DNA of 64,000 nucleotides from Pseudomonas sp. Z8(2022) (GTDB lineage Bacteria > Pseudomonadota > Gammaproteobacteria > Pseudomonadales > Pseudomonadaceae): assembly GCF_025837155.1 (NCBI RefSeq), contig NZ_CP107549.1, positions 3,720,001 through 3,784,000 on the forward strand, written 5' to 3'. Below the pieces are notes generated by a model. It was not told the DNA's origin. It saw nothing but the letters and a program-made list of their open reading frames with translations, and did no database searches. A program made the position numbers and the translations under genes. This document shows, one piece after another, positions 49,284 through 57,946 of this stretch; within the stretch, counting starts at the first letter, position 1, and each line of letters opens with the position of its first letter.

Positions 49284-49958
49284 ATGAAACCGGCCTGGGC
49301 ATTGCTGCGCCTGGCCAGCCCACAGCTGCCGATCGGCGGCTACAGCTACTCACAGGGCCTGGAATGGGCCATCGACAGCGGTCTGATCAGCGACGCCGAC
49401 GGCGCCGAACGCTGGCTGGCCGATCAGCTCGCGCTCAACCTCGCCCGCTTCGAAGCTCCGCTGCTGCTGGCTCACTGCCGCGCCGCAGACGAGGGTGACT
49501 GGCCACGCCTGCAGACACTGGCCGAACAGCATCGGGCCAGCCGCGAAACCCGTGAGCTGGCACTGGAAAGCAGGCAGATGGGCTACTCGCTCAGGCAACT
49601 GCTCGAAGGCCTGCCCGAACTGGACGAGGCCGCTCGCGGACTGCTCGAAACCCAGGACGAGCCGGGCCTGGCCCTGGTCTGGGCGCTGGCCGCACGTGCC
49701 TGGCAGATCGCCCCGGACGATGCCCTGGCCGCCTGGCTCTGGGGCTGGCTGGAAAACCAGCTCGCCGTACTGATGAAGGTCCTGCCGCTTGGTCAGCAGG
49801 CCGCTCAGCGCCTGACCAGCCGTCTGCTGCCGCAACTCGATGCGGCCCAGCAGCAGGCTGCGTCCATCTCCCCCGAACACTGGGGCAGCGCCGCCTTCGG
49901 CCTGGCCCTGACGAGCATGGCGCACGAGCGCCAGTACTCGCGTCTCTTCCGCTCCTGA
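49284..49958 (+). CDS. ureF: Urease accessory protein UreF
   Basis: 224 aa, all-helical. [23 protein letters not shown] is diagnostic. It acts with UreD as the GTPase-controlling scaffold for UreG. The ATG at 49284 fits the family; the frame is open further upstream but overlaps ureE. ureG follows 16 bases later. Confidence 0.95.
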   Translation: MKPAWALLRLASPQLPIGGYSYSQGLEWAIDSGLISDADGAERWLADQLALNLARFEAPLLLAHCRAADEGDWPRLQTLAEQHRASRETRELALESRQMGYSLRQLLEGLPELDEAARGLLETQDEPGLALVWALAARAWQIAPDDALAAWLWGWLENQLAVLMKVLPLGQQAAQRLTSRLLPQLDAAQQQAASISPEHWGSAAFGLALTSMAHERQYSRLFRS

Positions 49959-49974
49959 CGAGGAACAACAGCAC

Positions 49975-50589
49975 ATGAACAGCCAACCCCTGCGTGTCGG
50001 CATCGGCGGCCCGGTCGGTTCCGGCAAGACCGCCCTGACCCTGGCCCTGTGCCGCGCCCTGCGCGAGCGCTACAACATCGCCGTGGTCACCAACGACATC
50101 TACACCCAGGAAGACGCCCAGTTTCTGGTGCGCAACGAGGCCCTGGAGCCCGAGCGCATCATCGGCGTGGAAACCGGCGGCTGCCCGCATACCGCCATTC
50201 GCGAAGACGCGTCGATCAACCTGGAGGCAGTGGAGCAACTCAACCGCCGCTTCCCCGGCCTGGACCTGATCATCGTCGAGTCCGGCGGCGACAACCTGTC
50301 GGCCACCTTCAGCCCCGAGCTGTCCGACCTGACCCTCTACGTGATCGACGTGTCGGCTGGCGACAAGCTGCCGCGCAAGGGCGGTCCGGGCATCTGCAAG
50401 TCCGACCTGCTGGTGATCAACAAGGTCGATCTGGCGCCGATGGTCGGCGCTTCGCTCGAGGTCATGGAGCGCGACACCCTGAAGATGCGCGGCGACAAGC
50501 CCTTCGTCTTCAGCAACCAGAAAGTCGGCCAGGGTCTCGACGAGATCATCGCCTTCATCGAACGCCAGGGCATGCTCACGGCAGCCTGA
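49975..50589 (+). CDS. ureG: Urease accessory GTPase UreG
   Basis: 204 aa. P-loop [10 protein letters not shown], metal-site GGCPHTA (Cys-Pro-His), G3/G4 ESGGDN and NKVDLAP. It powers nickel insertion by GTP hydrolysis. AGGAACAAC precedes the ATG. Confidence 0.97.
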   Translation: MNSQPLRVGIGGPVGSGKTALTLALCRALRERYNIAVVTNDIYTQEDAQFLVRNEALEPERIIGVETGGCPHTAIREDASINLEAVEQLNRRFPGLDLIIVESGGDNLSATFSPELSDLTLYVIDVSAGDKLPRKGGPGICKSDLLVINKVDLAPMVGASLEVMERDTLKMRGDKPFVFSNQKVGQGLDEIIAFIERQGMLTAA

Positions 50590-50608
50590 TTCCCTCAAGG
50601 AGAACCTC

Positions 50609-51181
50609 ATGAATCTGCGCAAAACCCTCTATGCCATCGCCCTGTTCTGCTCACCCGCCCTGGCATTCGCCCACCCTGGGCATGGTCATGAAGGCCTCAT
50701 GGCCGGCCTGGCCCACCCGGTATTCGGTCTGGATCATCTGCTGGCGATGTTCGCTGTCGGTCTGTGGGCCGCGCAGCAAAGCGGCGCCGCGCGCTGGGCG
50801 CTGCCGGTGACCTTCGTCGGCACCATGTTCGTCGGCGGTCTGCTGGGCTTTACCGGTACGCAAATCCCGCTGATGGAAACCGGCATCGCCGGCTCGGTAC
50901 TGGCCTTCGGTCTGCTGGTGGCCGTGGCCGCCCGCCTGCCGGTGGCAATTTCCGTGGCGATGACCGCTCTCTTCGCCCTGACCCACGGCGTCGCCCACGG
51001 TCTGGAACTGCCCGAACTGGCCAGCCCCTTCGCTTATGCCATCGGCTTCGTCGTCGCCACCGCCGCGCTGCATGTCGTCGGCTTCGCCCTGGTGCGTTTC
51101 CTGCCTCAAGCCGCGGCACCACTGGTGCGTATCGCTGGCGCTGCTTCGGCAGCGACTGGTGTCTGGCTGCTGGCGAGCTGA
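50609..51181 (+). CDS. ureJ: HupE/UreJ-family nickel permease-like protein
   Basis: 190 aa. Signal or first helix, then HPGHGHEGLMAGLAHPVFGLDHLLAM, read in two parts, with His clusters typical of HupE/UreJ. About five further membrane segments. Nickel entry is the likely role. Last gene of the ureEFGJ run. Confidence 0.92.
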   Translation: MNLRKTLYAIALFCSPALAFAHPGHGHEGLMAGLAHPVFGLDHLLAMFAVGLWAAQQSGAARWALPVTFVGTMFVGGLLGFTGTQIPLMETGIAGSVLAFGLLVAVAARLPVAISVAMTALFALTHGVAHGLELPELASPFAYAIGFVVATAALHVVGFALVRFLPQAAAPLVRIAGAASAATGVWLLAS

Positions 51182-51366
51182 GCGCCGGCAACCCTACGGG
51201 GGGCGCCGCCATATTGCTGGCTGCGCCTCCTTCGCTGCCCCCCCTGCGCAATTGCTCAAACGCGTCATTCGTGGCTCGGCGCGTTGCCCCGTACCCCGCC
51301 TGGCGAAAAGTTCACCGCCCGCCTACAGCCCAGTGACGACGGAGCCTGCCCCGACTCGCCACCAGC

Positions 51367-51401
51367 TTATCCACAAAGCACTCAACAGTTCTCGTGGATA
51401 A
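51367..51401. repeat. DnaA-box-like inverted element, copy 1
   Basis: TTATCCACA, a 17-base gap holding CAACAG, then CGTGGATAA. The first 9-mer is a perfect DnaA box, the second differs at one base. Confidence 0.75.
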
Positions 51402-51548
51402 CCGCTGCAGCACAACCTGATCGCTGCAAATGTTCTGGACAAACCGGCAGGTTTCCTATCCAGAGCGCCCCTCTGCAAGCGCTGATCAAAAATCAGACAA
51501 ATCGCTGAAAGCCCCGCTAAACGTGGGCCCTGAGGATAGGTACAGAAG

Positions 51549-51583
51549 TTATCAACAGCATCGCCCACAGCAACCGTGGACAA
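51549..51583. repeat. DnaA-box-like inverted element, copy 2
   Basis: TTATCAACA, a 17-base gap holding CCACAG at the same offset, then CGTGGACAA. Confidence 0.65.
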
Positions 51584-51716
51584 TCCAAAAGTTCCGACGT
51601 AATTCTTGCCGACTGATGTCAAGCCTCTGTGCACAAAGGAAAAACCGCGCTGCTCAAATCTCCATCAGCAGGCTGAAAGGGGCGCCGCATAAGCGTCATA
51701 GACACAAACCACCAGC

Positions 51717-51751
51717 TTATTCACAGCTATTCCCACAGTCTGCGTGGAAAA
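51717..51751. repeat. DnaA-box-like inverted element, copy 3
   Basis: TTATTCACA, a 17-base gap holding CCACAG at the same offset, then CGTGGAAAA. Confidence 0.65.
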
Positions 51752-51862
51752 CTTTATTTCTGATCGACCGGCGACTATCACCGTCATCGAGACAATCAAA
51801 GGGCGCGACGCCCGCACCGGGTCTAGTTTGAGCTCCGTGTCCCTGCGTCAGGAAGTCGCGCC

Positions 51863-51940
51863 ATGCACCTCAATGATCTGCTCAAGCAACTGCTCGCCAG
51901 CTACGCCTGCGCCACCTGCGGCATTGATACGCGCCACTGA
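51863..51940 (+). CDS. Possible 25-residue small ORF (leader peptide candidate)
   Basis: ATG to TGA encodes MHLNDLLKQLLASYACATCG followed by IDTRH. AGGAAG lies ten bases before the ATG. Two Cys in ACATC are notable. It ends 29 bases before the hairpin that masks the LOG ribosome site. It could be chance. Confidence 0.22.
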   Translation: MHLNDLLKQLLASYACATCGIDTRH

Positions 51941-51969
51941 CCCTTGGTGCTTGCGCAGCAGCTGGTTAC

Positions 51970-51990
51970 CCTTGACGCATTCGGTCAAGG
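51970..51990 (+). promoter_or_regulatory. Hairpin enclosing the LOG-gene ribosome binding site
   Basis: CCTTGAC pairs with GTCAAGG around GCATTCG. The right arm contains most of the AAGGAG sequence that stands seven bases before the ATG at 52000, so folding would hide it. Confidence 0.5.
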
Positions 51991-51999
51991 AGTCTGTCC

Positions 52000-52587
52000 A
52001 TGTCCCTGCGTAGTATCTGCGTCTTCTGTGGTGCCAGCCCCGGTGCCAGTCCCGTCTATCGTCAAGCCGCCGAAGCACTTGGCCAGCACCTGGCCGAGCG
52101 GGGCATACGGCTGATATACGGCGGCGGCGCTGTCGGCCTGATGGGCGTAGTCGCCGATGCAGCACTGAATGCCGGTGGCGAGGTCATCGGCATCATCCCG
52201 CAGAGCCTGGAACGAGCCGAAATCGGCCACCGTGGCCTGACCTGCCTGGAAGTGGTGGACGGTATGCACGCGCGCAAGGCACGCATGGCCGAACTGGCCG
52301 ACGCCTTCATCGCCCTGCCCGGCGGGCTCGGCACCCTGGAAGAGCTGTTCGAGGTCTGGACCTGGGGCCAGCTTGGCTACCATGCCAAGCCACTGGGCCT
52401 GCTGGAGGTGAATGGCTTCTACAGCAGGCTGGGGGATTTTCTCGATCACCTGGTGGCCGAGCGCTTCGTGCGTCCGCAGCACCGCGACATGCTGCAGATC
52501 GCAGACACCCCGCAGAACCTGCTCGACGCCCTCAGCGAGTGGCGTCCCAGCGCGGCACCGAAGTGGGTGGATCGCACGCCCGTCTGA
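52000..52587 (+). CDS. LOG-family nucleotide 5'-monophosphate phosphoribohydrolase
   Basis: 195 aa, Rossmann-like. [19 protein letters not shown] starts the domain; the GGGAVGLMG and [16 protein letters not shown] motifs, with the catalytic Arg and Glu, are intact. LOG enzymes release the base from cytokinin or purine nucleotides; bacterial members also act on AMP and related nucleotides. A physiological substrate cannot be decided here. Confidence 0.92.
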   Translation: MSLRSICVFCGASPGASPVYRQAAEALGQHLAERGIRLIYGGGAVGLMGVVADAALNAGGEVIGIIPQSLERAEIGHRGLTCLEVVDGMHARKARMAELADAFIALPGGLGTLEELFEVWTWGQLGYHAKPLGLLEVNGFYSRLGDFLDHLVAERFVRPQHRDMLQIADTPQNLLDALSEWRPSAAPKWVDRTPV

Positions 52588-52652
52588 GCCTGCGCGCAGA
52601 CATGTAACACAATGCTACCCTCTGCGGCTTCACCCTCTATGGAAGCCGCAAC

Positions 52653-53579
52653 ATGGCCGGAAGCAGCCTGCTCGCCCTGATCGACGACATCAGCACCGTT
52701 CTCGATGACGTCGCCACCATGACCAAGGTCGCCGCGCGCAAGACTGCCGGCGTGCTGGGTGACGATCTCGCCCTCAATGCCCAGCAGGTCACCGGTGTGC
52801 GCGCCGACCGCGAGCTGCCGGTGGTCTGGGCGGTAGCCAAGGGCTCGCTGGTGAACAAGGCGATTCTGGTGCCGGCAGCACTGCTGATCAGCGCCGTGGC
52901 GCCCTGGCTGGTGGTGCCGCTGCTGATGCTTGGCGGGCTGTTTCTCTGTTACGAGGGTGCAGAAAAACTGCTGCACAAGTGGCTGCACCAGGCAGAAGAA
53001 CAGCAGGCGCTCCGGGAGGCGATCGCCGACCCTGCACTCGACCTCGTGGCCTTCGAGCGCGACAAGATTCGCGGCGCCGTGCGTACCGACTTCATCCTCT
53101 CCGCGGAAATCATCGCCATCACCCTTGGCACCGTCGCCACCGCCAGTTTTCTCAATCAGCTGGTGGTACTCAGCGGCATCGCCCTGGTGATGACCGCCGG
53201 GGTGTACGGGCTGGTGGCCGGCATCGTCAAACTGGACGATGCCGGGCTCTACCTCAGCCAACGCGCCAGCGCCTTCGCCCGGGCCTGCGGGCGCGGCATC
53301 CTGCGTCTGGCGCCGTGGCTGATGAAAGCCCTGTCGGTAATCGGCACCGCGGCCATGTTCATGGTCGGTGGCGGCATCCTCAGCCACGGTCTGCCACCCG
53401 TCGAGGCCGTTGTACACCACGCGGCGCAGTGGGTGGCGCAGGATGCCGGCCAGTTGCTGTCGGCCCTGGTGCCGACGCTGCTCAATGCCCTGCTGGGTGT
53501 CGTGGCGGGTCTGCTGACGGTGCCGCTGGTCAGCCTGGCAACAGGCCTTTGGCGCCGCCTGCGACCGACCACCGACTGA
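52653..53579 (+). CDS. DUF808-family (YedI-like) membrane protein
   Basis: 308 aa. N-terminal [19 protein letters not shown] and [23 protein letters not shown] text are the family marks (here [20 protein letters not shown]). About five to six membrane segments from residue 68 onward. Function unknown. It starts 65 bases after LOG in the same direction. Confidence 0.85.
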   Translation: MAGSSLLALIDDISTVLDDVATMTKVAARKTAGVLGDDLALNAQQVTGVRADRELPVVWAVAKGSLVNKAILVPAALLISAVAPWLVVPLLMLGGLFLCYEGAEKLLHKWLHQAEEQQALREAIADPALDLVAFERDKIRGAVRTDFILSAEIIAITLGTVATASFLNQLVVLSGIALVMTAGVYGLVAGIVKLDDAGLYLSQRASAFARACGRGILRLAPWLMKALSVIGTAAMFMVGGGILSHGLPPVEAVVHHAAQWVAQDAGQLLSALVPTLLNALLGVVAGLLTVPLVSLATGLWRRLRPTTD

Positions 53580-53647
53580 GTCGGTCATTCTCTGAGCAGT
53601 GCCGGCAACGCCTTGAGCCACGCTGGCGCGGCGCGCTTTCCCCAAGC

Positions 53648-53682
53648 TTATCCACAATTTGCTCCACCGTTATCGGGGATAA
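53648..53682. repeat. DnaA-box-like inverted element, copy 4
   Basis: TTATCCACA, a 17-base gap with CCACCG at the shared offset, then CGGGGATAA. The right part also forms the palindrome CGTTATCGGGGATAACG. Confidence 0.72.
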
Positions 53683-53851
53683 CGCCTGGACTGCATCGGG
53701 CTCTGCGCAAATTGCCGTCCTCCTGCGCCAAGCACTTCATTGCAAAGTGTTTTCCCGGTGCAGGCAGTCGATCTGGGTAAAACCTGACCAGGCTTTCAGA
53801 AAGCCCGCCACGAGCGCCATGGGCACGTCGTTTCAGAGCTTCTCAACAGTC

Positions 53852-53860
53852 TTATCCACA
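53852..53860. repeat. Solitary perfect DnaA box
   Basis: TTATCCACA, followed five bases later by TCGGGATAA. The spacing differs from the other copies. CTCAACAG precedes it, as inside copy 1. Confidence 0.6.
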
Positions 53861-53964
53861 GATTTTCGGGATAAATGCCGTGGCGTTCGGTCGCATAGAG
53901 TATGGGCCGCAAGCTGTGCGAGCCTGTAGACCTGACCGATAAATCAGAATCCGGAGGGATCAAG

Positions 53965-54414
53965 ATGTTGCGCAAACTCACCCTGGTAGCACTCCTTGGC
54001 CTCGGCAGCTCGCCACTGCTGGCAGCCGAATGCACTGTAGACGTCGAGTCGACCGATCAGATGACCTTCAACACCCAGGCCATCGAAGTCAGCAAGAGCT
54101 GCGAAACCTTCACCGTCAACCTCAAGCACACCGGCTCGCTGCCCAAGACCGCCATGGGCCACAACTGGGTGCTGAGCAAGACTGCCGACATGCCCGGGAT
54201 CGCCACCGACGGCATTCCCGCCGGCCCCGATGCCAGCTACCTCAAGGCCGGCGACGAGCGAGTCATCGCCCATACCGACCTGATCGGCGGCGGCGAGAGC
54301 ACCTCGGTAACCTTCGACGTGAACAAGCTGAGCGCGGGCGAGGACTACAGCTTCTTCTGCTCCTTCCCCGGCCACTACTCGATGATGAAGGGCAGCGTGA
54401 AGCTGGTCGACTGA
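53965..54414 (+). CDS. azu: Azurin
   Basis: 149 aa. Periplasmic blue copper protein that carries electrons to cytochrome oxidases or nitrite reductase. Signal peptide of about 20 residues, cleaved before AECTVDV. Copper ligands: Gly-His in MGHNW, Cys in FFCSFPGH with its His, and Met in MMKG. A structural disulfide pair is ECT and SCE. The ATG follows GGAGGG. Confidence 0.97.
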   Translation: MLRKLTLVALLGLGSSPLLAAECTVDVESTDQMTFNTQAIEVSKSCETFTVNLKHTGSLPKTAMGHNWVLSKTADMPGIATDGIPAGPDASYLKAGDERVIAHTDLIGGGESTSVTFDVNKLSAGEDYSFFCSFPGHYSMMKGSVKLVD

Positions 54415-54425
54415 GTCATCATCCC

Positions 54426-54447
54426 AAGGGTCTCACGCGAGGCCCTT
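54426..54447. terminator. Hairpin between azurin and the convergent transglutaminase gene
   Basis: AAGGGTCTC pairs with GAGGCCCTT (one G-T) around ACGC. No T run on either strand, so its strength is doubtful. Confidence 0.45.
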
Positions 54448-54455
54448 GATCCCGC

Positions 54456-55349
54456 CTATCCCAGCGGCAGCACCGTGACCCGAACTTCCGGGTCATGGCT
54501 GCCGCCTCCCAGAATCACGCCCCGCAACGGCGATACATCGGAGAAATCCCGGCCCCAGGCCAGGGTGATGTGCTCCAGTGCCGGACGCACGTTGTTGGTT
54601 GGATCGAAGTCCACCCAGCCCTGATGCGGGCAATACAGCGAAACCCAGGCATGCGACGCATCGGCGCCGATCAGCCGCGGCTGGCCGGGTGGTGGCTGGG
54701 TCAGCAGATAGCCGCTGACATAGCGCGCGGCCAGACCGCGTGAGCGCAGACAGGCAAGCATCAGGTGGGCGAAGTCCTGGCACACACCGCGCTTCTCCTC
54801 CAGCACCTGCAGCAGCGGCGTCGCCACCTGAGTGGCGTCGGCGTCGAAGCTGAACTCCCCGAATATCTTCTGCATCAGCGCCTGCCCGGCCTGCAGCAAC
54901 GGGCGACCCGGTGTGAAGCAGTCATCGGCGTAGTCGGCAAAAACCTGCTTGAGGCGCACATAGGGCGACTCGAAACGGTAGCGCGCGGCCTCCAGCAGCG
55001 CCGGCGCCATTGGCTTGCCGGCATAGCTAAGCGCCGCGACGGCCGCTTCCCAGTCCGGCGAGTCGTTCAGTTCCAGCGGCGCACGCGCCAGCACCTCGAC
55101 GCGCAAGCGCGCGCTGACGCTGAGCGCCTCGTGCGGGCGCTCGAACACCAGCCGCGTCAGCGGATTGCCGAACACATCCAGGCCGTCACGGCGCTGGCTG
55201 GGCTGCGGGTCGATGCGCAGCTCCTGCTCATGGCAGCGCTGCCAGGGACATTCGCGCGGCCACAGATGCGCCAGTTGCTGGGCCAGGGAAACCGGCGCCG
55301 AATAACGGTAATGGGTGTCGTGGAGAACCTGATACAGCGCGCTGTTCAT
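54456..55349 (-). CDS. Transglutaminase-like cysteine peptidase/transferase (small)
   Basis: 297 aa. An N-terminal beta domain (about 1-120; starts YQVLHDTHYRYSAPVSLAQQ) is followed by the transglutaminase core with triad Cys190 (GVCQDFAHL), His233 (ASHAWVSLY) and Asp249 (FDPTNN). No signal peptide, so it should be cytoplasmic. Its start overlaps the stop of the ATP-grasp gene by four bases, so they are co-translated. Likely cleaves or transfers an amide made by the partner. Confidence 0.9.
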   Translation of the reverse strand: MNSALYQVLHDTHYRYSAPVSLAQQLAHLWPRECPWQRCHEQELRIDPQPSQRRDGLDVFGNPLTRLVFERPHEALSVSARLRVEVLARAPLELNDSPDWEAAVAALSYAGKPMAPALLEAARYRFESPYVRLKQVFADYADDCFTPGRPLLQAGQALMQKIFGEFSFDADATQVATPLLQVLEEKRGVCQDFAHLMLACLRSRGLAARYVSGYLLTQPPPGQPRLIGADASHAWVSLYCPHQGWVDFDPTNNVRPALEHITLAWGRDFSDVSPLRGVILGGGSHDPEVRVTVLPLG

Positions 55350-57829
55350 GAGGATTGCGTCCGCTGACTGACATCGACATGGGCGAAGAAACGCAGCCCG
55401 AGGTGATCGGATACATCACCGGCGGCCGCGCTGATGCTCACCAGCAGCTCGGCCAGGCCTGCCAGCACGGCGCGGATGCTGCCGGGGCCGAACAGCGGGT
55501 TCTCCAGGCTGGCCAGACTGAAGGCGCTCAACTGTTGCTCGAGATAGACCAGATAACGCTCGGCCGGCAGTTCGAAGCGCTCGTGCAGCCCCTGCAGCGA
55601 ACGCAGCAGGGTGCGCATCTGAAAGATCACGGCGTGCGGGTTCTGCTCGTCCAGCAGCAGCAGGTCGAGCACCGGAATCAGCTGCGCCGAAGCCAGATAG
55701 CGGGTGCGGTAGGTGATGCTACTGTTGCCCAGTTCCAGCAGCCACTCCAGCGCCGACTGATCGGTGGCCGAACCGCTGCGCAGGAAACCGGCGAAGCTGT
55801 CGCAGAGAAACTGCAGACGCTCGATGTAGCGGCCGAGCATGAGAAAGCGCCAGCCATCGTCGCGGGTCATGTCGTCGAGGGCAAAGCCCGACAGCGCCGC
55901 CAGCGACATCAGCAGGCGGTTGAGAAAATCCAGCAGTTCGCCGAAATCGGCCGGCTGGCCTTCGAGCATCTGCGCCTCGCGCTGCAATTCGACCAACGCC
56001 TGCCAGTTGGCCTGGGACAGCTTGCCGCGCACGCTCGCGGCCGCCCATTGCAGGCGCTGCAGATTGGCACGCAGGCTGGCCGGCCAGTCACCACCGAGCA
56101 GCGCCTGCAGCAGACGCGCCTCCAGCTCGCCGGCATCCGGCGCGGCCAGTAGCCCCAGATCCTGCGCCAGGGCCAGGGCGCTCTGCAGCGCCTGCGGGTC
56201 GTCGTCATCATCGACGTAGCGCGCCAGCATGATGCGCAGCAGGCGCGCATTGCCCTCGCAGCGCTCGGCATAACGGCCGAACCAGTACAGGTTCTCCACC
56301 ACCCGCGAGGGCAGGAAGGGGTCGCTGCGCACCAGATCCGCCGTGCCGAGGGTGCGCTGCGTCTGCCAGGGCTCGCCGCTCTGTCGATTGCCGAGTACCC
56401 AGGTGTCCTTGCTCGCTCCGCCACGCTGCATCGACACCACCTCGGCATCGGCTTCGCCGGCCACACGGGTCAGGCCGCCAGGCATCACCCGGTAGCCATC
56501 GGCGCTGGCCACGGCGAACACGCGCATACCGATGGCGCGCGGCTGCAGGCCACTGCCATCCCACACCGGCGCCTGCGACAGCTTGGCTCGCGCCTGCGCC
56601 ACGTAGGCGTAGGGGCGCTGCTTGAGACGCTCGGCGAGCCTGGCGCGCTGCGCCTCGTCCAGGTCGCGGCCGAACACCGGATTGAAACTCTGCGAAGGAA
56701 AGGCCGGGCGCACCAGCAACTGGTCGAGCTTCTCCAGCGCCTCGTCCAGCACCGGCGGCTCGCCGCACCACCAGCTGGCAATGGACGGCAGCAGCAGTTC
56801 CTCGCCCAGCAGATGCTCGCTGATCGCCGGCAGGAAACCCGGCAGCCCGGGCGACTCCAGCACGCCGCTGCCCAGGGCATTGGCTACCAGCACGCGCCCA
56901 CGGCGTACCGCTTCCAGCAGGCCGGGCACGCCGAGGGCCGAATCGGTGCGCAACTCCAGCGGATCGCAGTAGTCGTCGTCGAGGCGGCGCAGCACCGCAT
57001 GTACGCGGCGCAGGCCGGCCAGGGTCTTGAGATAGAGGGTGGCATCGCGCACGGTCAGGTCGCTGCCCTCGACCAGCGGATAGCCGAGCTGACGCGCAAG
57101 ATACAGGTGCTCGAAGTAACTTTCGTTGAAGCGCCCCGGCGTCAGCAGTACCACCAGCGGCGTCTCGCCGCCACTCGGGGCCTGACGCGCCAGGGTGTCC
57201 TGCAGGGTACGGAAGAAACCGGCCAGGTACTGCACGCGCAGGTCGCGGTACAGCTCGGGAAATGCGCGCGAGACGATCTGCCGGTTCTCCAGCGCGTAGC
57301 CGGCGCCGGAAGGTGCCTGGGTACGGTCGGCGGTGACCCACCAGCGCCCGTCCGGCGCGCGGGCCAGATCCACCGCATACAGATGCAGCCAGGTGCCGCC
57401 CGGCGCCTGCATGCCCTGACACGGCCAGAGGAAATTGTTGTGGCCAAATACCAGCTCGGTCGGCAGCAGGCCTTCGGCAATCAGCTTCTGCGGTCCGTAG
57501 AGATCGGCCAGCACACGGTTGAGCAGCGTCGCGCGCTGCGCCACGCCGGCGGCGATCTGCTGCCACTCGTCAGCCGGGATCAGGTTGGGCAGCAGATCGA
57601 GTTCCCACGGCCGGTCGGCACCGTCCGGGTCGGCGTAGACGTTGTAGGTGACGCCGTTTTCCTGAATCTGCCGGGCCAGCATGGCTTCGCGTTGCGCCAG
57701 GTGCTCCGGGCGGCTGCGCGCCAGCTGCTCGTACAGACGGCGCCAGTGCGGGCGCACGTTGCCCTTGGCGTCGAGCAGTTCGTGGTAGGCCCCGGCAGGG
57801 GGCGGGTAATCGGCTAGCAGGTCGTGCAT
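55346..57829 (-). CDS. Circularly permuted ATP-grasp / alpha-E fusion protein
   Basis: 827 aa. The N-terminal part (about residues 1-480) is the circularly permuted ATP-grasp domain: HWRRLYEQL, RPWELDLLPNLI, LFGHNNFLWPCQG-like text, and the VLLTPGRFNESYFEHLYLAR and VLANALGSGVLESPGL-like blocks (here RVLVANALGSGVLESP). The C-terminal part (about 500-810) is alpha-helical alpha-E, with DMTRDDGWRFLMLGRYIERL. Such ligases are predicted to form amide bonds on a peptide or a metabolite. It is flanked by two transglutaminase genes. Confidence 0.9.
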   Translation of the reverse strand: MHDLLADYPPPAGAYHELLDAKGNVRPHWRRLYEQLARSRPEHLAQREAMLARQIQENGVTYNVYADPDGADRPWELDLLPNLIPADEWQQIAAGVAQRATLLNRVLADLYGPQKLIAEGLLPTELVFGHNNFLWPCQGMQAPGGTWLHLYAVDLARAPDGRWWVTADRTQAPSGAGYALENRQIVSRAFPELYRDLRVQYLAGFFRTLQDTLARQAPSGGETPLVVLLTPGRFNESYFEHLYLARQLGYPLVEGSDLTVRDATLYLKTLAGLRRVHAVLRRLDDDYCDPLELRTDSALGVPGLLEAVRRGRVLVANALGSGVLESPGLPGFLPAISEHLLGEELLLPSIASWWCGEPPVLDEALEKLDQLLVRPAFPSQSFNPVFGRDLDEAQRARLAERLKQRPYAYVAQARAKLSQAPVWDGSGLQPRAIGMRVFAVASADGYRVMPGGLTRVAGEADAEVVSMQRGGASKDTWVLGNRQSGEPWQTQRTLGTADLVRSDPFLPSRVVENLYWFGRYAERCEGNARLLRIMLARYVDDDDDPQALQSALALAQDLGLLAAPDAGELEARLLQALLGGDWPASLRANLQRLQWAAASVRGKLSQANWQALVELQREAQMLEGQPADFGELLDFLNRLLMSLAALSGFALDDMTRDDGWRFLMLGRYIERLQFLCDSFAGFLRSGSATDQSALEWLLELGNSSITYRTRYLASAQLIPVLDLLLLDEQNPHAVIFQMRTLLRSLQGLHERFELPAERYLVYLEQQLSAFSLASLENPLFGPGSIRAVLAGLAELLVSISAAAGDVSDHLGLRFFAHVDVSQRTQSS

Positions 57830-57883
57830 GGCAGGCTCGGCAGTGGCAAGGCGGTGCAGCGTGATGCAGGTGGGTGCCGCATC

Positions 57884-57934
57884 CGTGGGAGGCGCTTCAG
57901 CGGCGACGGTTCGCGGCTAAAGCCCCTCCCACAG
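57884..57934 (+). repeat. REP-type inverted pair, family B
   Basis: CGTGGGAGGCGCTTCAGCGG faces CGCGGCTAAAGCCCCTCCCA. It lies in the 117-base gap between the two large genes of the cassette. Confidence 0.82.
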
Positions 57935-57946
57935 ACGGAATCGACG

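Larger units (their letters stand above)
51182..51999. other. Long intergenic region with DnaA-box-like inverted repeats (818 bases)
   Basis: No gene of normal size. It contains three copies of a 35-bp inverted element (listed separately), a CTGAT-N5-ATCAG hairpin (51482-51496), a possible 25-codon frame and a hairpin before the LOG gene. Locally it is richer in A/T than the flanking genes. Confidence 0.75.
53580..53964. other. Intergenic region upstream of azurin (385 bases)
   Basis: No gene seen. It has the fourth copy of the 35-bp inverted element and a further perfect DnaA box at 53852-53860. No Anr/Fnr palindrome (TTGAT-N4-ATCAA) was found. Confidence 0.7.

Noticed and set aside
51367..53860. 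Chromosomal origin of replication
   Set aside because: DnaA-box-like sites are present, but dnaA, dnaN, rnpA, rpmH and parAB are not, and no AT-rich unwinding element is clear.
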